64,000 bases of DNA from DASUBV01 sp035532295 (lineage in GTDB: Bacteria; Actinomycetota; Actinomycetes; Streptosporangiales; Streptosporangiaceae). The notes beneath the pieces are model-generated. The model ran no database searches, had not been told where the DNA came from, and saw only the letters and a list, made by a program, of their open reading frames with translations. The position numbers and the translations under genes were made by a program. Below, in pieces: positions 1 through 7,732 of this stretch; position 1 is the stretch's first letter; each line of letters opens with the position of its first letter. Location: NCBI GenBank assembly GCA_035532295.1, contig DATKRH010000062.1, forward strand, positions 1 through 64,000. Direction: 5' to 3'.

Positions 1-194
1 ACCGCGTTAGTTGCCAGCTCGGTGACAGCTAGGGCCAGGTCGTCGGCGCGCGGGCACCCGCACAGCACCTCCCGCACGAACCGGCGCGCAGCCGGAACAG
101 ATGCAGGCGTGCCGGACAGCGTGATCTGCATGGCTGCTGGAGCGGTGCAGGCCGTCACGGCCCAGCTCGTCAACGTGGTAATCCCGGCGGTCAT
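1..194 (-). CDS. RsbW-like ATP-binding protein (partial, runs off left edge)
   Basis: Reading leftward from ATG at 194, the frame stays open to the window edge, giving 64 codons. It encodes an RRFVREVL helix followed by DLALAVTELATNA, which matches the N-box (ExxxNA) of HATPase_c_2 anti-sigma/serine kinase-like proteins common in actinomycetes. The Bergerat-fold remainder lies outside the window. It starts 57 bp after the stop of the XRE regulator on the same strand. XRE regulator plus small ATPase is a frequent Streptomyces gene pair, so the two probably work together. Function beyond nucleotide binding cannot be seen. Confidence 0.7.
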   Translation of the reverse strand, partial: MTAGITTLTSWAVTACTAPAAMQITLSGTPASVPAARRFVREVLCGCPRADDLALAVTELATNA

Positions 195-251
195 GAGCAA
201 GACGTTAGTTTGACCGCCCACGGTGACCGGACACGATTTGTGTCCCCTATT

Positions 252-1484
252 TCAGGAGACCATCCCGACTTGCTCTGCCAAAGTGCGGGCTCCTGTCCGC
301 AGCGGCTCCGGGCTTTCGGTCAGTTCCAGAATCATGTGGCGGGCGTATCCGTTGTAACGGATAGTCTCCGGTGCGGTCACGTATGCGTTTCTCAGGGTGC
401 CTAGGAGCGCCGGCTTGTCGTTGCCAAGGTGGTAGGCGCGGGCTATCTCGATCAGATGGCGCCCCTTGCGCGGCTGTGATGGTATCGCGGAGTTGGCCGA
501 TCTCCTGGCCTGTCTCTTGCTCTCGCCCGCCTGCCGGGTCTCCACAGCGATCGTGACAGCGTGAGCGCCCATGATCACCTGGCTGAATGACGTCATGGGG
601 TCGTAATGGCTAGCGGGCAGCGTGCGGGCGATCACGTCGGCCTTATCCCACCAGCCCCAGGCTGTACCGGCATCCCCGGCGCGAGCACTGGTGTAGGCGG
701 CCTCGAAGTGCAGCGCACCCCACATGGCCCGCAGGTCGGTGTCAGCCTCGGCTACGTGCGGCCTGAGCAGATCGAGACCGTCACGGGTGACGGCCTCGGC
801 AGCGTCGAAGTCGCCGGCGTCCCTGTGGGCCTGCGCGAGTAGCCAGACTGCACCGCCAAGAGCCCGGGGGTCCTCGGACTCTTCGGCGGCCATGACCGAG
901 CGTTCTGCGACGCGCCACAGCAGATCCGCTGCCGGCTGGTAGGCGATGAAGAACTGAGCCAGGTTGTAGACCTGAGCGAGAAGCGACAGCGCGTGACGTC
1001 GATCGTTTCCCTCGTACATCCGTACCGCGTACCTAGCATCGCGGATCAGATCTGGCAGAAGTGCGCCAACTACCGTCCGGTGGTCGGGGGACGAATGCCG
1101 GGCACGCCACGCAAAATCGATCCGCGCCTTCATATGCTCCCTGGATGCTGGAGGCCCAGTCATTGACGATGCGACTCTATTCACCGCATCGCGAACGGCT
1201 GGTAATGCCGGATGCCCAGGGCCTTGAAACGTCACGACCGGTACCGACTGGTCTCCGGTGAGCTGGCCGAGATCCTTGATATGGAGGGCCTCGGCGAGGC
1301 TCAGCAGCACCGGCAGCTTCGGCTGCTGAAGCTGTCCGGTCTCCACAGCTTTCACCCACCGCGCCGACTTGCCGACTAGCCCGCCCAGCACGACGCGGGA
1401 CATGCCCCGGCGGGTGCGGAAGAACTGAATGCGCTGCCCGACGGGGGTCTCCGGGTCGGCGGGATCCGTATAAACCTCGGGCAT
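252..1484 (-). CDS. XRE-family transcriptional regulator with TPR-like C-terminal region
   Basis: The protein has 410 residues. An N-terminal helix-turn-helix (about residues 14-70, with GQRIQFFRTRRGMSR and SARWVKAVETG) is followed by a long alpha-helical, alanine-rich region that looks TPR-like. This is the usual layout of Streptomyces-type large XRE regulators. ATG at 1484 is preceded by a strong AGGAGG. The downstream gene is the truncated RsbW-like ATPase. A perfect 7-bp inverted repeat overlaps the ribosome-binding site, suggesting autoregulation. The ligand and regulon are unknown. Confidence 0.88.
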   Translation of the reverse strand: MPEVYTDPADPETPVGQRIQFFRTRRGMSRVVLGGLVGKSARWVKAVETGQLQQPKLPVLLSLAEALHIKDLGQLTGDQSVPVVTFQGPGHPALPAVRDAVNRVASSMTGPPASREHMKARIDFAWRARHSSPDHRTVVGALLPDLIRDARYAVRMYEGNDRRHALSLLAQVYNLAQFFIAYQPAADLLWRVAERSVMAAEESEDPRALGGAVWLLAQAHRDAGDFDAAEAVTRDGLDLLRPHVAEADTDLRAMWGALHFEAAYTSARAGDAGTAWGWWDKADVIARTLPASHYDPMTSFSQVIMGAHAVTIAVETRQAGESKRQARRSANSAIPSQPRKGRHLIEIARAYHLGNDKPALLGTLRNAYVTAPETIRYNGYARHMILELTESPEPLRTGARTLAEQVGMVS

Positions 1485-1497
1485 AGGCCCTGCACCT

Positions 1498-1519
1498 CCT
1501 GAACCTCGACAAGTTCAGG
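1498..1519. promoter_or_regulatory. Inverted repeat at the XRE gene ribosome-binding site
   Basis: CCTGAAC (1498-1504) and GTTCAGG (1513-1519) form a perfect 7-bp dyad with an 8-base spacer. The left arm overlaps the AGGAGG of the XRE gene. It could be an operator for the encoded regulator or an mRNA hairpin that hides the ribosome-binding site. Confidence 0.45.
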
Positions 1520-1578
1520 CTACGGCGCGGGGCCTCATCGACGTTACCGGTTCGTCCCGGATCATGGCCAGCGGGCAG

Positions 1579-1775
1579 TGAGTGAGCCGGGGCCACCTGG
1601 TGATCAAGATGTCCGGGCACCCGCCGTTCGGCGCGCAGGTGATCCTCAGCGGGCACGAGTACGTCGCCCGGTGGCATCGCCGCCAGGGCCCGGGCGATGA
1701 CCGGGCACGCCATCTACAAAACCCGGCGAGCCGCCTGCGACCTGCGCAAGCTCTGCGGCATGGGAGGCTACTCGG
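1579..1775 (+). pseudogene. Remnant of an actinobacterial mobile-element-type hypothetical protein
   Basis: Two peptide fragments lie in different frames. The first, SGHPPFGAQVILSGHEYVA (from about 1612), resembles the N-terminal part of a large actinobacterial hypothetical protein that I recall as common around mobile DNA. The second, RAMTGHAIYKTRRAACDLRKL (about 1691-1752), resembles its C-terminal DNA-binding-like segment. The hundreds of residues normally between them are missing and the frame changes at the junction, so this is an internally deleted relic. Its end abuts the convergent acyltransferase gene. The assignment rests on recalled family sequence only. Confidence 0.42.
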
Positions 1776-2517
1776 CCGGGGGCTCCTGGGACTGCTGGGG
1801 TACTGGGGGCTCGCCTGGAGGGGTCTTGCGCAGGGCTGGGCGGCGGCCCTTGCTCCGCTGCGCGTACTCGTCGACGTACTCCTGGCCGGACAGCTTCATG
1901 AGCTCGTACATGATCTCGTCCGTCATGGCCCGCAGGACGATCCGGTCCTCCTCCATGCCGTAATAGCGGGAGAAGTCGAGCGGCTTCCCGAAGCGCACCC
2001 CGGGCCGGATGCGCAGCTGGGGGGCGATCTTCCCTGGCGGCTGGAACTCGAAGCCCCCGATCATCGCGGTAGGGACCACGGGAGCGCGGGCCTCCAGCGC
2101 CAGCCTGGCCACGCCGGTCTTGCCCCGGTACAGGCGGCCATCGGGCGTCCGGGTGCCCTCCGGGTAGATGCCGAGAATCTCGCCCTCGGCCAGCACGCGC
2201 AGCCCGGTATGCAGCGCCCGCTCACTGGCCGCACCGCCGGACCGGTCCATCGGAATCTGCCCGACGCCTCTGAAAAACGCCTTGCTGACCAGGCCTTTCA
2301 GGCCGTGGCCGGTGAAATACTCTGCCTTGGCGAGGAACACCACCTTGCGCGGGATGGGCAGCGGCGCGAAGAAGTGGTCGGAGAACGACAGGTGGTTGCT
2401 GGCCAGGATCGCCGGGCCCTCACGTGGCACGTTCTCGGCCCCCTCGGACCACGGCCGGAAGATGATCCGAAGGAAGGGCCCGAGTACCGCCTTGACCACC
2501 CAGTAGAACACGGTCAT
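1768..2517 (-). CDS. 1-acyl-sn-glycerol-3-phosphate acyltransferase family protein (PlsC-like)
   Basis: A PlsC/LPLAT protein of about 249 residues. It has the HX4D catalytic motif in NHLSFSDHFF, the acceptor-binding IYPEGTRTPDG motif and an N-terminal hydrophobic segment (VVKAVLGPFLRIIF). It probably transfers an acyl group to lysophosphatidate or a related lipid at the membrane. ATG at 2517 is chosen because it puts the hydrophobic segment at the N-terminus. Another ATG at 2532 and an upstream extension to 2595 are possible but look non-conserved. The tail is basic and proline-rich. It is divergent from the esterase gene, as near Mycobacterium Rv2182c. Confidence 0.85.
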   Translation of the reverse strand: MTVFYWVVKAVLGPFLRIIFRPWSEGAENVPREGPAILASNHLSFSDHFFAPLPIPRKVVFLAKAEYFTGHGLKGLVSKAFFRGVGQIPMDRSGGAASERALHTGLRVLAEGEILGIYPEGTRTPDGRLYRGKTGVARLALEARAPVVPTAMIGGFEFQPPGKIAPQLRIRPGVRFGKPLDFSRYYGMEEDRIVLRAMTDEIMYELMKLSGQEYVDEYAQRSKGRRPALRKTPPGEPPVPQQSQEPPAE

Positions 2518-2687
2518 ATGTTCGCACGTCATCTGCCGTTCACAACACGGCCCACTGCTCCAAGATCGCCGACTCGCCGGCGATCTCCTGCTCACGGGCT
2601 TTCAGCCGGCCAACGGCTGCCGCGCTGGCGCCCGGCGTGGGACGATCGGGGGGTGGAGCCGCAGCATGCCCCGAAGGGACCCCTGAC

Positions 2688-3458
2688 ATGCCGCTGATGC
2701 CCGGTGCCGAAGCCTTCACCCATGAGGGCGGCGCCACCGGCGTGCTGCTCTGCCACGGGTTCACCGGCAGCCCGCAGTCCCTGCGCCCGTGGGCGGAGTA
2801 CCTCGCCGACGCCGGGCTGAGCGTCTCCCTGCCGCGGCTGCCAGGTCACGGCACGACCTGGCAGGAGATGGCGCGGACTCGCTGGGAGGACTGGTTCGCC
2901 GAGGTCAACCGCGCGTTCGAGGAGCTGCGGGGCTGCTCCGATGAGATCTTCGTCATGGGCCTGTCCATGGGCGGCTGCCTGGCCCTGCGGCTGGCCGAAC
3001 TGCACGCCACGGCCGTCAGCGGGCTGGTCCTGGTCAATCCCTCGGTCATCGCCGATACCCGGCTGTTCATGCTCGCGCCCATGCTGAAGTTCCTCGTGCC
3101 CTCGCTCAAGGGGATCGCCAGCGACATCAAGAAGGAACCGGCCAGCGAGCTCGGTTACGACAGGGTCCCGGTTAAGGCCGCCGCCACGCTGCCGGGGCTG
3201 TGGCGCATCACCCGCGAGCACCTGGGCGACCTGACACAGCCGGTGCTGGCCTACCGGAGCACGACCGATCACGTGGTCGGGCCGGCCAGCCTCGCGGCGC
3301 TTCGCAAGGCACTGCCGGCCGGCCAGCTGGAAGTCTGCGAGCTGGCCGATAGCTATCATGTCGCGACCCTGGACAACGACGCCAAGGTCATCTTCACTGG
3401 GAGCCTGGAGTTCGTCCGGACGCACAGTCGCGTCAGCCGGGAATCGGGCAGGGAATGA
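2688..3458 (+). CDS. Alpha/beta hydrolase, carboxylesterase/monoacylglycerol lipase type
   Basis: A 256-residue alpha/beta hydrolase of Est30/monoacylglycerol lipase type. It has an oxyanion-region HGFTG motif (about residue 24), the nucleophile elbow GLSMGG, a probable acid in RSTTDHV and the catalytic His in SYHVATLD near the C-terminus. ATG at 2688 has GAAGGGA about 9 bases upstream. No signal peptide is seen, so it is cytoplasmic and probably cleaves short acyl esters. The next gene begins 4 bases after its stop, so the two are probably cotranscribed and translationally coupled. Confidence 0.85.
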   Translation: MPLMPGAEAFTHEGGATGVLLCHGFTGSPQSLRPWAEYLADAGLSVSLPRLPGHGTTWQEMARTRWEDWFAEVNRAFEELRGCSDEIFVMGLSMGGCLALRLAELHATAVSGLVLVNPSVIADTRLFMLAPMLKFLVPSLKGIASDIKKEPASELGYDRVPVKAAATLPGLWRITREHLGDLTQPVLAYRSTTDHVVGPASLAALRKALPAGQLEVCELADSYHVATLDNDAKVIFTGSLEFVRTHSRVSRESGRE

Positions 3459-3462
3459 GGTA

Positions 3463-4617
3463 GTGGGCGGAAACGAGGAAGTGGACGGGGACGTCAGCGG
3501 CGAAGAGGCGGCCTGGCGTGACCTAATCGCGCGCTTCGACCTGCCCGTGGACACCACGACCAGGCAGGCGCCCTGGCCAGCCCGCGAGGACCTGGCGGAG
3601 ATCCCCGGCGACCAGCGGCTGCCGGAACGGGACACGGCCGTCGGCCGGGAGCAGGGCGGCCCGGCCGGGCCAGCCGGCCCCGTCAGCCGCGCCGGTCCCG
3701 CGAGCCTGCCCGGACCGGCCGGTATTCCCGGGCCGGTACGCCGGCCCGGGGCAGGCCTGCCCGGGCCACCCAGCCGCCCCGGCCAGGACGGGCCCGACGA
3801 CGTCAGCTCGGACGGCACCCGCCAGGACAGCACCCGCCACGACGGGGCCGGGCCAGCCGGCGCCGTTCCGGACGGGATCAGCGACGACGGCACCGGCCGG
3901 GGCGGCACCGGTGAGACCGGTAGGCCGGACGCCGGGGCCGGGCCAGCCGGGGCCGGGCCAGCCGGGGCCGCAGACGGAACAGCCGGGCACGGCCGGGCCA
4001 GGGACGGCCGGGCCAGGGACGGCCGAGCCAGAGACGGACAGGCCAGACACGGACCGGCCAGGCGCGGACCGGCCAGGCACGCGGCCACCGGAGGCGCGGA
4101 CGCCACCGGTGCCGTAGGCCCAACCGATGCCACGGGCACAACCGGCGGCACGGGCAGCACCGCCAGCACCGGCCCAGTCGGCGCGGCAACCGATGCCACG
4201 GGCGCAGCCGCCGGGCCTGACGGGAACAGCGCGGCCCCGAGAGCCGCCCAGCCGGGGGCCAGAGCGGGTCGTGGCAGCCGATCCGCCAGCGGCTTCCGCG
4301 GGGACCGGGCGCATATTGTCCGGCGGGCAGGGGCGGTTCCGCGTCCGGCGCCCGCGGGCGACGACACGGATGAGGATGACCGCTATGTGCCGCCGCCACC
4401 ACCGCCGCTACCTCAGCTCGACTCGGTCGCCAAGGGCGCCTGGGCGGCCCTGCTCGGCGGACCCGGCTACCTGCTGGTAGCGACGCTGGTCGGCTGGCAG
4501 GTCTCCGACTGGGCCGCGCTGGTGGCCATCATCGCGTTCGTCGCGGGATTCGCCGTCCTGGTCCTGCGGATGACTGACCGGCCACGCGACGACGACGATG
4601 ACGGCGCCGTCGTCTGA
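3463..4617 (+). CDS. Hypothetical protein with long low-complexity region and C-terminal membrane anchor
   Basis: A 384-residue protein from GTG at 3463, 4 bases after the esterase stop. A short ordered N-terminus (WRDLIARFDLPVD) precedes about 230 residues of Gly/Pro/Ala/Thr/Asp/Arg-rich repeats such as DGRARDGRARDG, then a polyproline stretch. Two predicted transmembrane helices follow (about LLGGPGYLLVATLVGW and ALVAIIAFVAGFAVLVL), with an Asp-rich tail. It resembles actinobacterial proteins with a disordered linker and membrane hairpin. I do not recognise a function. The repeats keep other frames open too, but base composition and coupling favour this frame. Confidence 0.72.
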   Translation: MGGNEEVDGDVSGEEAAWRDLIARFDLPVDTTTRQAPWPAREDLAEIPGDQRLPERDTAVGREQGGPAGPAGPVSRAGPASLPGPAGIPGPVRRPGAGLPGPPSRPGQDGPDDVSSDGTRQDSTRHDGAGPAGAVPDGISDDGTGRGGTGETGRPDAGAGPAGAGPAGAADGTAGHGRARDGRARDGRARDGQARHGPARRGPARHAATGGADATGAVGPTDATGTTGGTGSTASTGPVGAATDATGAAAGPDGNSAAPRAAQPGARAGRGSRSASGFRGDRAHIVRRAGAVPRPAPAGDDTDEDDRYVPPPPPPLPQLDSVAKGAWAALLGGPGYLLVATLVGWQVSDWAALVAIIAFVAGFAVLVLRMTDRPRDDDDDGAVV

Positions 4618-4653
4618 CCGCCACCCGTCTGACCGCCACCCGTCTGACCGCCT
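4611..4653. repeat. 15-bp tandem repeat
   Basis: The unit CGTCTGACCGCCACC starts at 4611, 4626 and 4641, with the third copy incomplete. It begins at the stop codon of the preceding gene and fills part of the 96-bp gap before the convergent glucokinase gene. Confidence 0.8.
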
Positions 4654-4713
4654 GCTGTCTGGCTGGCCTCCCGTCTGGTGCTCCTGGCGGCACCAGCGCC
4701 TGACTCGGCCGGA

Positions 4714-5658
4714 TCAGGCGCCGCGGGCCAGGTCCGCCGCACCGATCAGGCCGGCGTCGGCTCCCAGCTGCGCGGGCTTGATCTCGGCGAGCGGGCGGTA
4801 GGCGCCGCCGGTCAGGCCGCCCTCGAACGCCAGGCGCGCGGGACTGATGAGCAGGTCGCCGGCCTCCGACACGCCACCGCCGATCACGAAGCAGCCGGGG
4901 TCGAGGATCGCGGCCAGGTCGGCCAGGCCCGTTCCCAGCCAGTGCCCGATGATCTCGAAGCAGCGCAGCGCCACGGCGTCGCCCTCCAGGGCGGCCTGGG
5001 TCACGGCCGGCCCGTCGATCCCCTCGGCGCTCCCTCCGGCCAGCTGCAGGAGCCGCACGGCGGCGCCCGGGGATCGCCGCGCGAACTCTCGCGCCTCCGC
5101 GACCAGGGCGTTGCCGCTGACGTACTGCTCCCAGCAGCCCCTGTTCCCGCAGCCGCAGAGCCTGCCGTCCGGCACGACCCGGTAGTGGCCAGGCTCCCCC
5201 GCCGATCCCCACCGGCCGCGGTACAGGCTGCCATCGAGCATCAGGCCGGCCCCGATCCCGGTGCCAACCGCGATCAGCACCACATGATCGTGGCCTCGGG
5301 CAGCACCGAACTTGGCCTCAGCCCACGCGGCCGCGTTGGCATCGTTCTCGACCAGGACGGCGCAGCCGAGCCGCTCCTCGACCTGCTTTTTCACGGGCTC
5401 CTCGCGCCAGGCGAGATTGGGCGCGAATAGCACCGTCGACCGGGCCTCGTCGACGAAGCCGGCCGCGCCGATTCCCACCGCGTCGATGTCATGGCGGCTC
5501 AGCAGCTCGGTGACGACCTCGACGATCACCTGCTCGGTGCCCGCAGGGCTGGCTGCCGGAGTCAGCCGCTTGATCTTCTCGACAATCCGCCCGCGGACGT
5601 CCACCACCCCGGCGGCCACTTTCGTGCCGCCGACGTCAACCCCGATCGCCAGGCTCAT
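4714..5658 (-). CDS. glkA: ROK-family glucokinase
   Basis: The protein has 314 residues from ATG at 5658, with GAGAGGG upstream. It has the phosphate-binding DVGGTKVAAG (residues 8-17), a sugar-binding NDANAAAWAE segment, an ATP-binding AVGTGIGAG and the zinc-type ROK signature CGCGNRGCWEQ. It phosphorylates glucose to glucose-6-phosphate in the cytoplasm. In streptomycetes GlkA also mediates carbon catabolite repression. As in S. coelicolor, a CxxC-containing conserved gene lies immediately upstream, here overlapping the start by 23 bases, so the two form an operon. Confidence 0.94.
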   Translation of the reverse strand: MSLAIGVDVGGTKVAAGVVDVRGRIVEKIKRLTPAASPAGTEQVIVEVVTELLSRHDIDAVGIGAAGFVDEARSTVLFAPNLAWREEPVKKQVEERLGCAVLVENDANAAAWAEAKFGAARGHDHVVLIAVGTGIGAGLMLDGSLYRGRWGSAGEPGHYRVVPDGRLCGCGNRGCWEQYVSGNALVAEAREFARRSPGAAVRLLQLAGGSAEGIDGPAVTQAALEGDAVALRCFEIIGHWLGTGLADLAAILDPGCFVIGGGVSEAGDLLISPARLAFEGGLTGGAYRPLAEIKPAQLGADAGLIGAADLARGA

Positions 5659-6343
5659 CCTGTGCCCTCTCCGCCTCGTCGCCCGCGGAGTCATCACGAC
5701 CGGATCGTGGGGACCTATCCGCTCGCGGTCCCGGTCCGGGAGCCGCTGGGGGCCGTGACAGTACCGCGTCGAGGGCCACGATCGCATCCTGAACCGTCGA
5801 GGCGACCACATCCGAGGCGCCGGAAATCTGCGAGCCGAGCCCCGGCCCGGACTCGCGCATACGGCGCGCGGCGCGGCAGATCGGGCACCAGGCGCATTCC
5901 GGCGACTCGCCGACGCTGGGCGGCGGCTCTGTCGTCGCCGTTCCCCAGACGTCCTCTGGCTGCGTGCGGCCGCCGCCGAAGGTCCGGCGGACCTGGCCCT
6001 CGATCTCACGGCGCATGCTCTTGGCGCTGGAACGGATCAGCCAGCGCTGCAGGTCCGTCAGCAGGTCACCGCCGGAGGAATCGGGACGCCGGTCGGGACG
6101 CCGGTCGGGACGCCGGGCGTCGGGACGCCGGGCGTCGGGACGCGGGGCGTCGGGACGCGGGGACCGGGCGGGCCGACTCGCCGGGCGGCTGGCCTCCCCG
6201 GACGGATCTACGTCCGCGACCGCGCTGGCGGGCCGCTCGCCCACGGGGTCCGTGGCGGCGCTCCAGGCGCCCGGCTGACCGGTGCCGGGCCGGTCGCCGG
6301 GTCCGCGGTCGCTGGTGGCGGCGTCAGTCACGGCCACCACCAC
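5636..6343 (-). CDS. Conserved actinobacterial protein upstream of glucokinase (SCO2127-like)
   Basis: About 235 residues from a GTG cluster near 6343 (GTG 6331 is an alternative). The N-terminal half is disordered, with arginine/aspartate repeats (RRPDARRPDARRPD). The ordered C-terminal part contains a helix (LQRWLIRSSAKSMRREIEG) and a probable metal or redox motif, CAWCPICRAAR. The position immediately before glkA and the Cys motif match the S. coelicolor gene upstream of glkA, which is linked to glucose repression, though its biochemical role is not established. It overlaps both neighbours, so it is part of a three-gene operon. Confidence 0.75.
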   Translation of the reverse strand: MVVAVTDAATSDRGPGDRPGTGQPGAWSAATDPVGERPASAVADVDPSGEASRPASRPARSPRPDAPRPDARRPDARRPDRRPDRRPDSSGGDLLTDLQRWLIRSSAKSMRREIEGQVRRTFGGGRTQPEDVWGTATTEPPPSVGESPECAWCPICRAARRMRESGPGLGSQISGASDVVASTVQDAIVALDAVLSRPPAAPGPGPRADRSPRSGRDDSAGDEAERAQDEPGDRG

Positions 6344-6812
6344 TGGCCAGGCCGGGATCGGCAGTGCCCGCCGCGGGCAGGCTCTCCGCCCGCGCCCGCA
6401 GTCCCTTGAGCGCCGTGTCGATGATGGTCTTCTCGGCCTTGCGCTTGAGCATCCCGAGCATCGGCACTCGCAGGCCTACGGCAAGCTCGTACGTCACCCT
6501 CGTCCCTCCGCCCTCATCGGCCAGCTGATATCCGCCCGACATTTCGGAGATCATGGAGCCTGTCCGGGCCAGGCTCCAGCGCACCGCGGCGTCGGTGTCC
6601 CATTGATAAGCGAGCACGTAGCTATCCTTAATGATCCCGTCATCGAGCACGAAACGCACCTGGCTGGCACGGCCGTCCGCGCCGGGCTCTATGACCTCGG
6701 CAGAACGAACCCCGGTGGCCCACTCCGGATAGGCGGCGAAATCGGCGATCACGCTCATGACGGCCGCCCGGGGCGCTCCCACGGTGATGCTGGAGCTGGT
6801 CTTGTCCGCCAT
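6324..6812 (-). CDS. SRPBCC / cyclase-dehydrase family protein
   Basis: A 162-residue START/SRPBCC-fold protein. It opens with SSSITVGAPRAAVMSVIADF, the usual first strand and helix of polyketide-cyclase-like lipid-binding proteins, and continues with YPEWATGVRS. It ends in a lysine-rich amphipathic helix and a Gly tail. It probably binds a hydrophobic ligand. ATG at 6812 has GGAGG 14 bases upstream. It is equivalent in position to Mycobacterium Rv2185c near fadD15. It overlaps the next gene of the glkA operon by about 20 bases. Confidence 0.85.
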   Translation of the reverse strand: MADKTSSSITVGAPRAAVMSVIADFAAYPEWATGVRSAEVIEPGADGRASQVRFVLDDGIIKDSYVLAYQWDTDAAVRWSLARTGSMISEMSGGYQLADEGGGTRVTYELAVGLRVPMLGMLKRKAEKTIIDTALKGLRARAESLPAAGTADPGLASGGGRD

Positions 6813-6868
6813 GACTCGGAGCGTACCTCCAGCGCGGCGGACTCCGGTTGCGCCCGCAGACCGGTCGG

Positions 6869-7636
6869 CTACCACTCCAGGGCGAAGGGCCGGCCGGTGG
6901 CGCGGAAATGACCGACATTGACGCACTCGGTGACGCCGATCCGGAGCCGGCTGGCCTGCGGCTGGTGCACGTGGCCAAAGAGCGCGTAGCGCGGCTGTGT
7001 CCGCTCGATCGCGGCCAGCAGCGCCTCGCTCCCCCGTTCCATCCGCCGCGCGACCGTGTCGTAGAGCAGTTCGGGCACCGCCGGCGGGATGTGCGCGCAG
7101 AGCACGTCGACCGCGCCGACCGCCTCCACCTTGGCCGCGAAGACATCGTCGTCGAGCTCGTTGGGCGTCCGGTACTTCGAGCGCAGCCCGCCCCCGACGA
7201 ACCCGAACGACCAGCCGCCGAGGTCGACGCGCTCGCCGTCCAGCACCTGCTGACCCGGCCGCAGGTTGTCATCCCACAGCCGCGGGACATCGACGTTGCC
7301 GTAGGTCAGGTAGGCCGGCGTGGGCATGGCCGCGAACAGCTCGGCGTACTGCCGCGAGACCGCGGCGTCGATGTGCTGGCGAGGATCGCCGCCCAGTCCG
7401 GCCCACAGCCGCGCGGACATGGCCCGCGCCTCGTCGAACCGCTGCGCGGTGCGCAGCGTGATCAGCTCGCGGGTCGCCTCGGCGCCGAAAAGCTCGGCAA
7501 AGATGCCCTGGCCATGGTCCGCGTAGTCCACGAACAACAGCAGGTCCCCCAGGCACAACAGCGCCTGCGCATCGCTGCCCGCCGCGCGCAGCGCGTCGAT
7601 CCGGCCATGCACGTCGCTCACCACATTGACCCGCAT
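6869..7636 (-). CDS. Calcineurin-like metallophosphoesterase
   Basis: A 255-residue metallophosphoesterase with the motif series SDVHG (residues 8-12), LGDLL, GNVD and GHVH, which supply two-metal ligands. It likely hydrolyses a phosphodiester or phosphomonoester in the cytoplasm; the substrate is unknown. ATG at 7636 has AAGGTG 6 bases upstream and is preferred over the in-frame GTG at 7642. It diverges from the fadD gene, leaving 96 bp for both promoters. Confidence 0.87.
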   Translation of the reverse strand: MRVNVVSDVHGRIDALRAAGSDAQALLCLGDLLLFVDYADHGQGIFAELFGAEATRELITLRTAQRFDEARAMSARLWAGLGGDPRQHIDAAVSRQYAELFAAMPTPAYLTYGNVDVPRLWDDNLRPGQQVLDGERVDLGGWSFGFVGGGLRSKYRTPNELDDDVFAAKVEAVGAVDVLCAHIPPAVPELLYDTVARRMERGSEALLAAIERTQPRYALFGHVHQPQASRLRIGVTECVNVGHFRATGRPFALEW

Positions 7637-7732
7637 GGCCACACCTTAAGCACCCGCGCTGGGCGAGCACGGGCGCGGCGTTGTACGGTCCATGGAGATC
7701 AGGCGTCGACGCCGCGGTCCCAGGGAGGTTAC

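Noticed and set aside
3523..4314. Second minus-strand open frame over the repeat region
   Set aside because: Low-complexity shadow of the 3463 gene.
2592..4367. Long minus-strand Pro/Ala/Gly-rich open frames
   Set aside because: They are antisense to the esterase and repeat-rich genes; GC bias keeps them open and no domain is visible.
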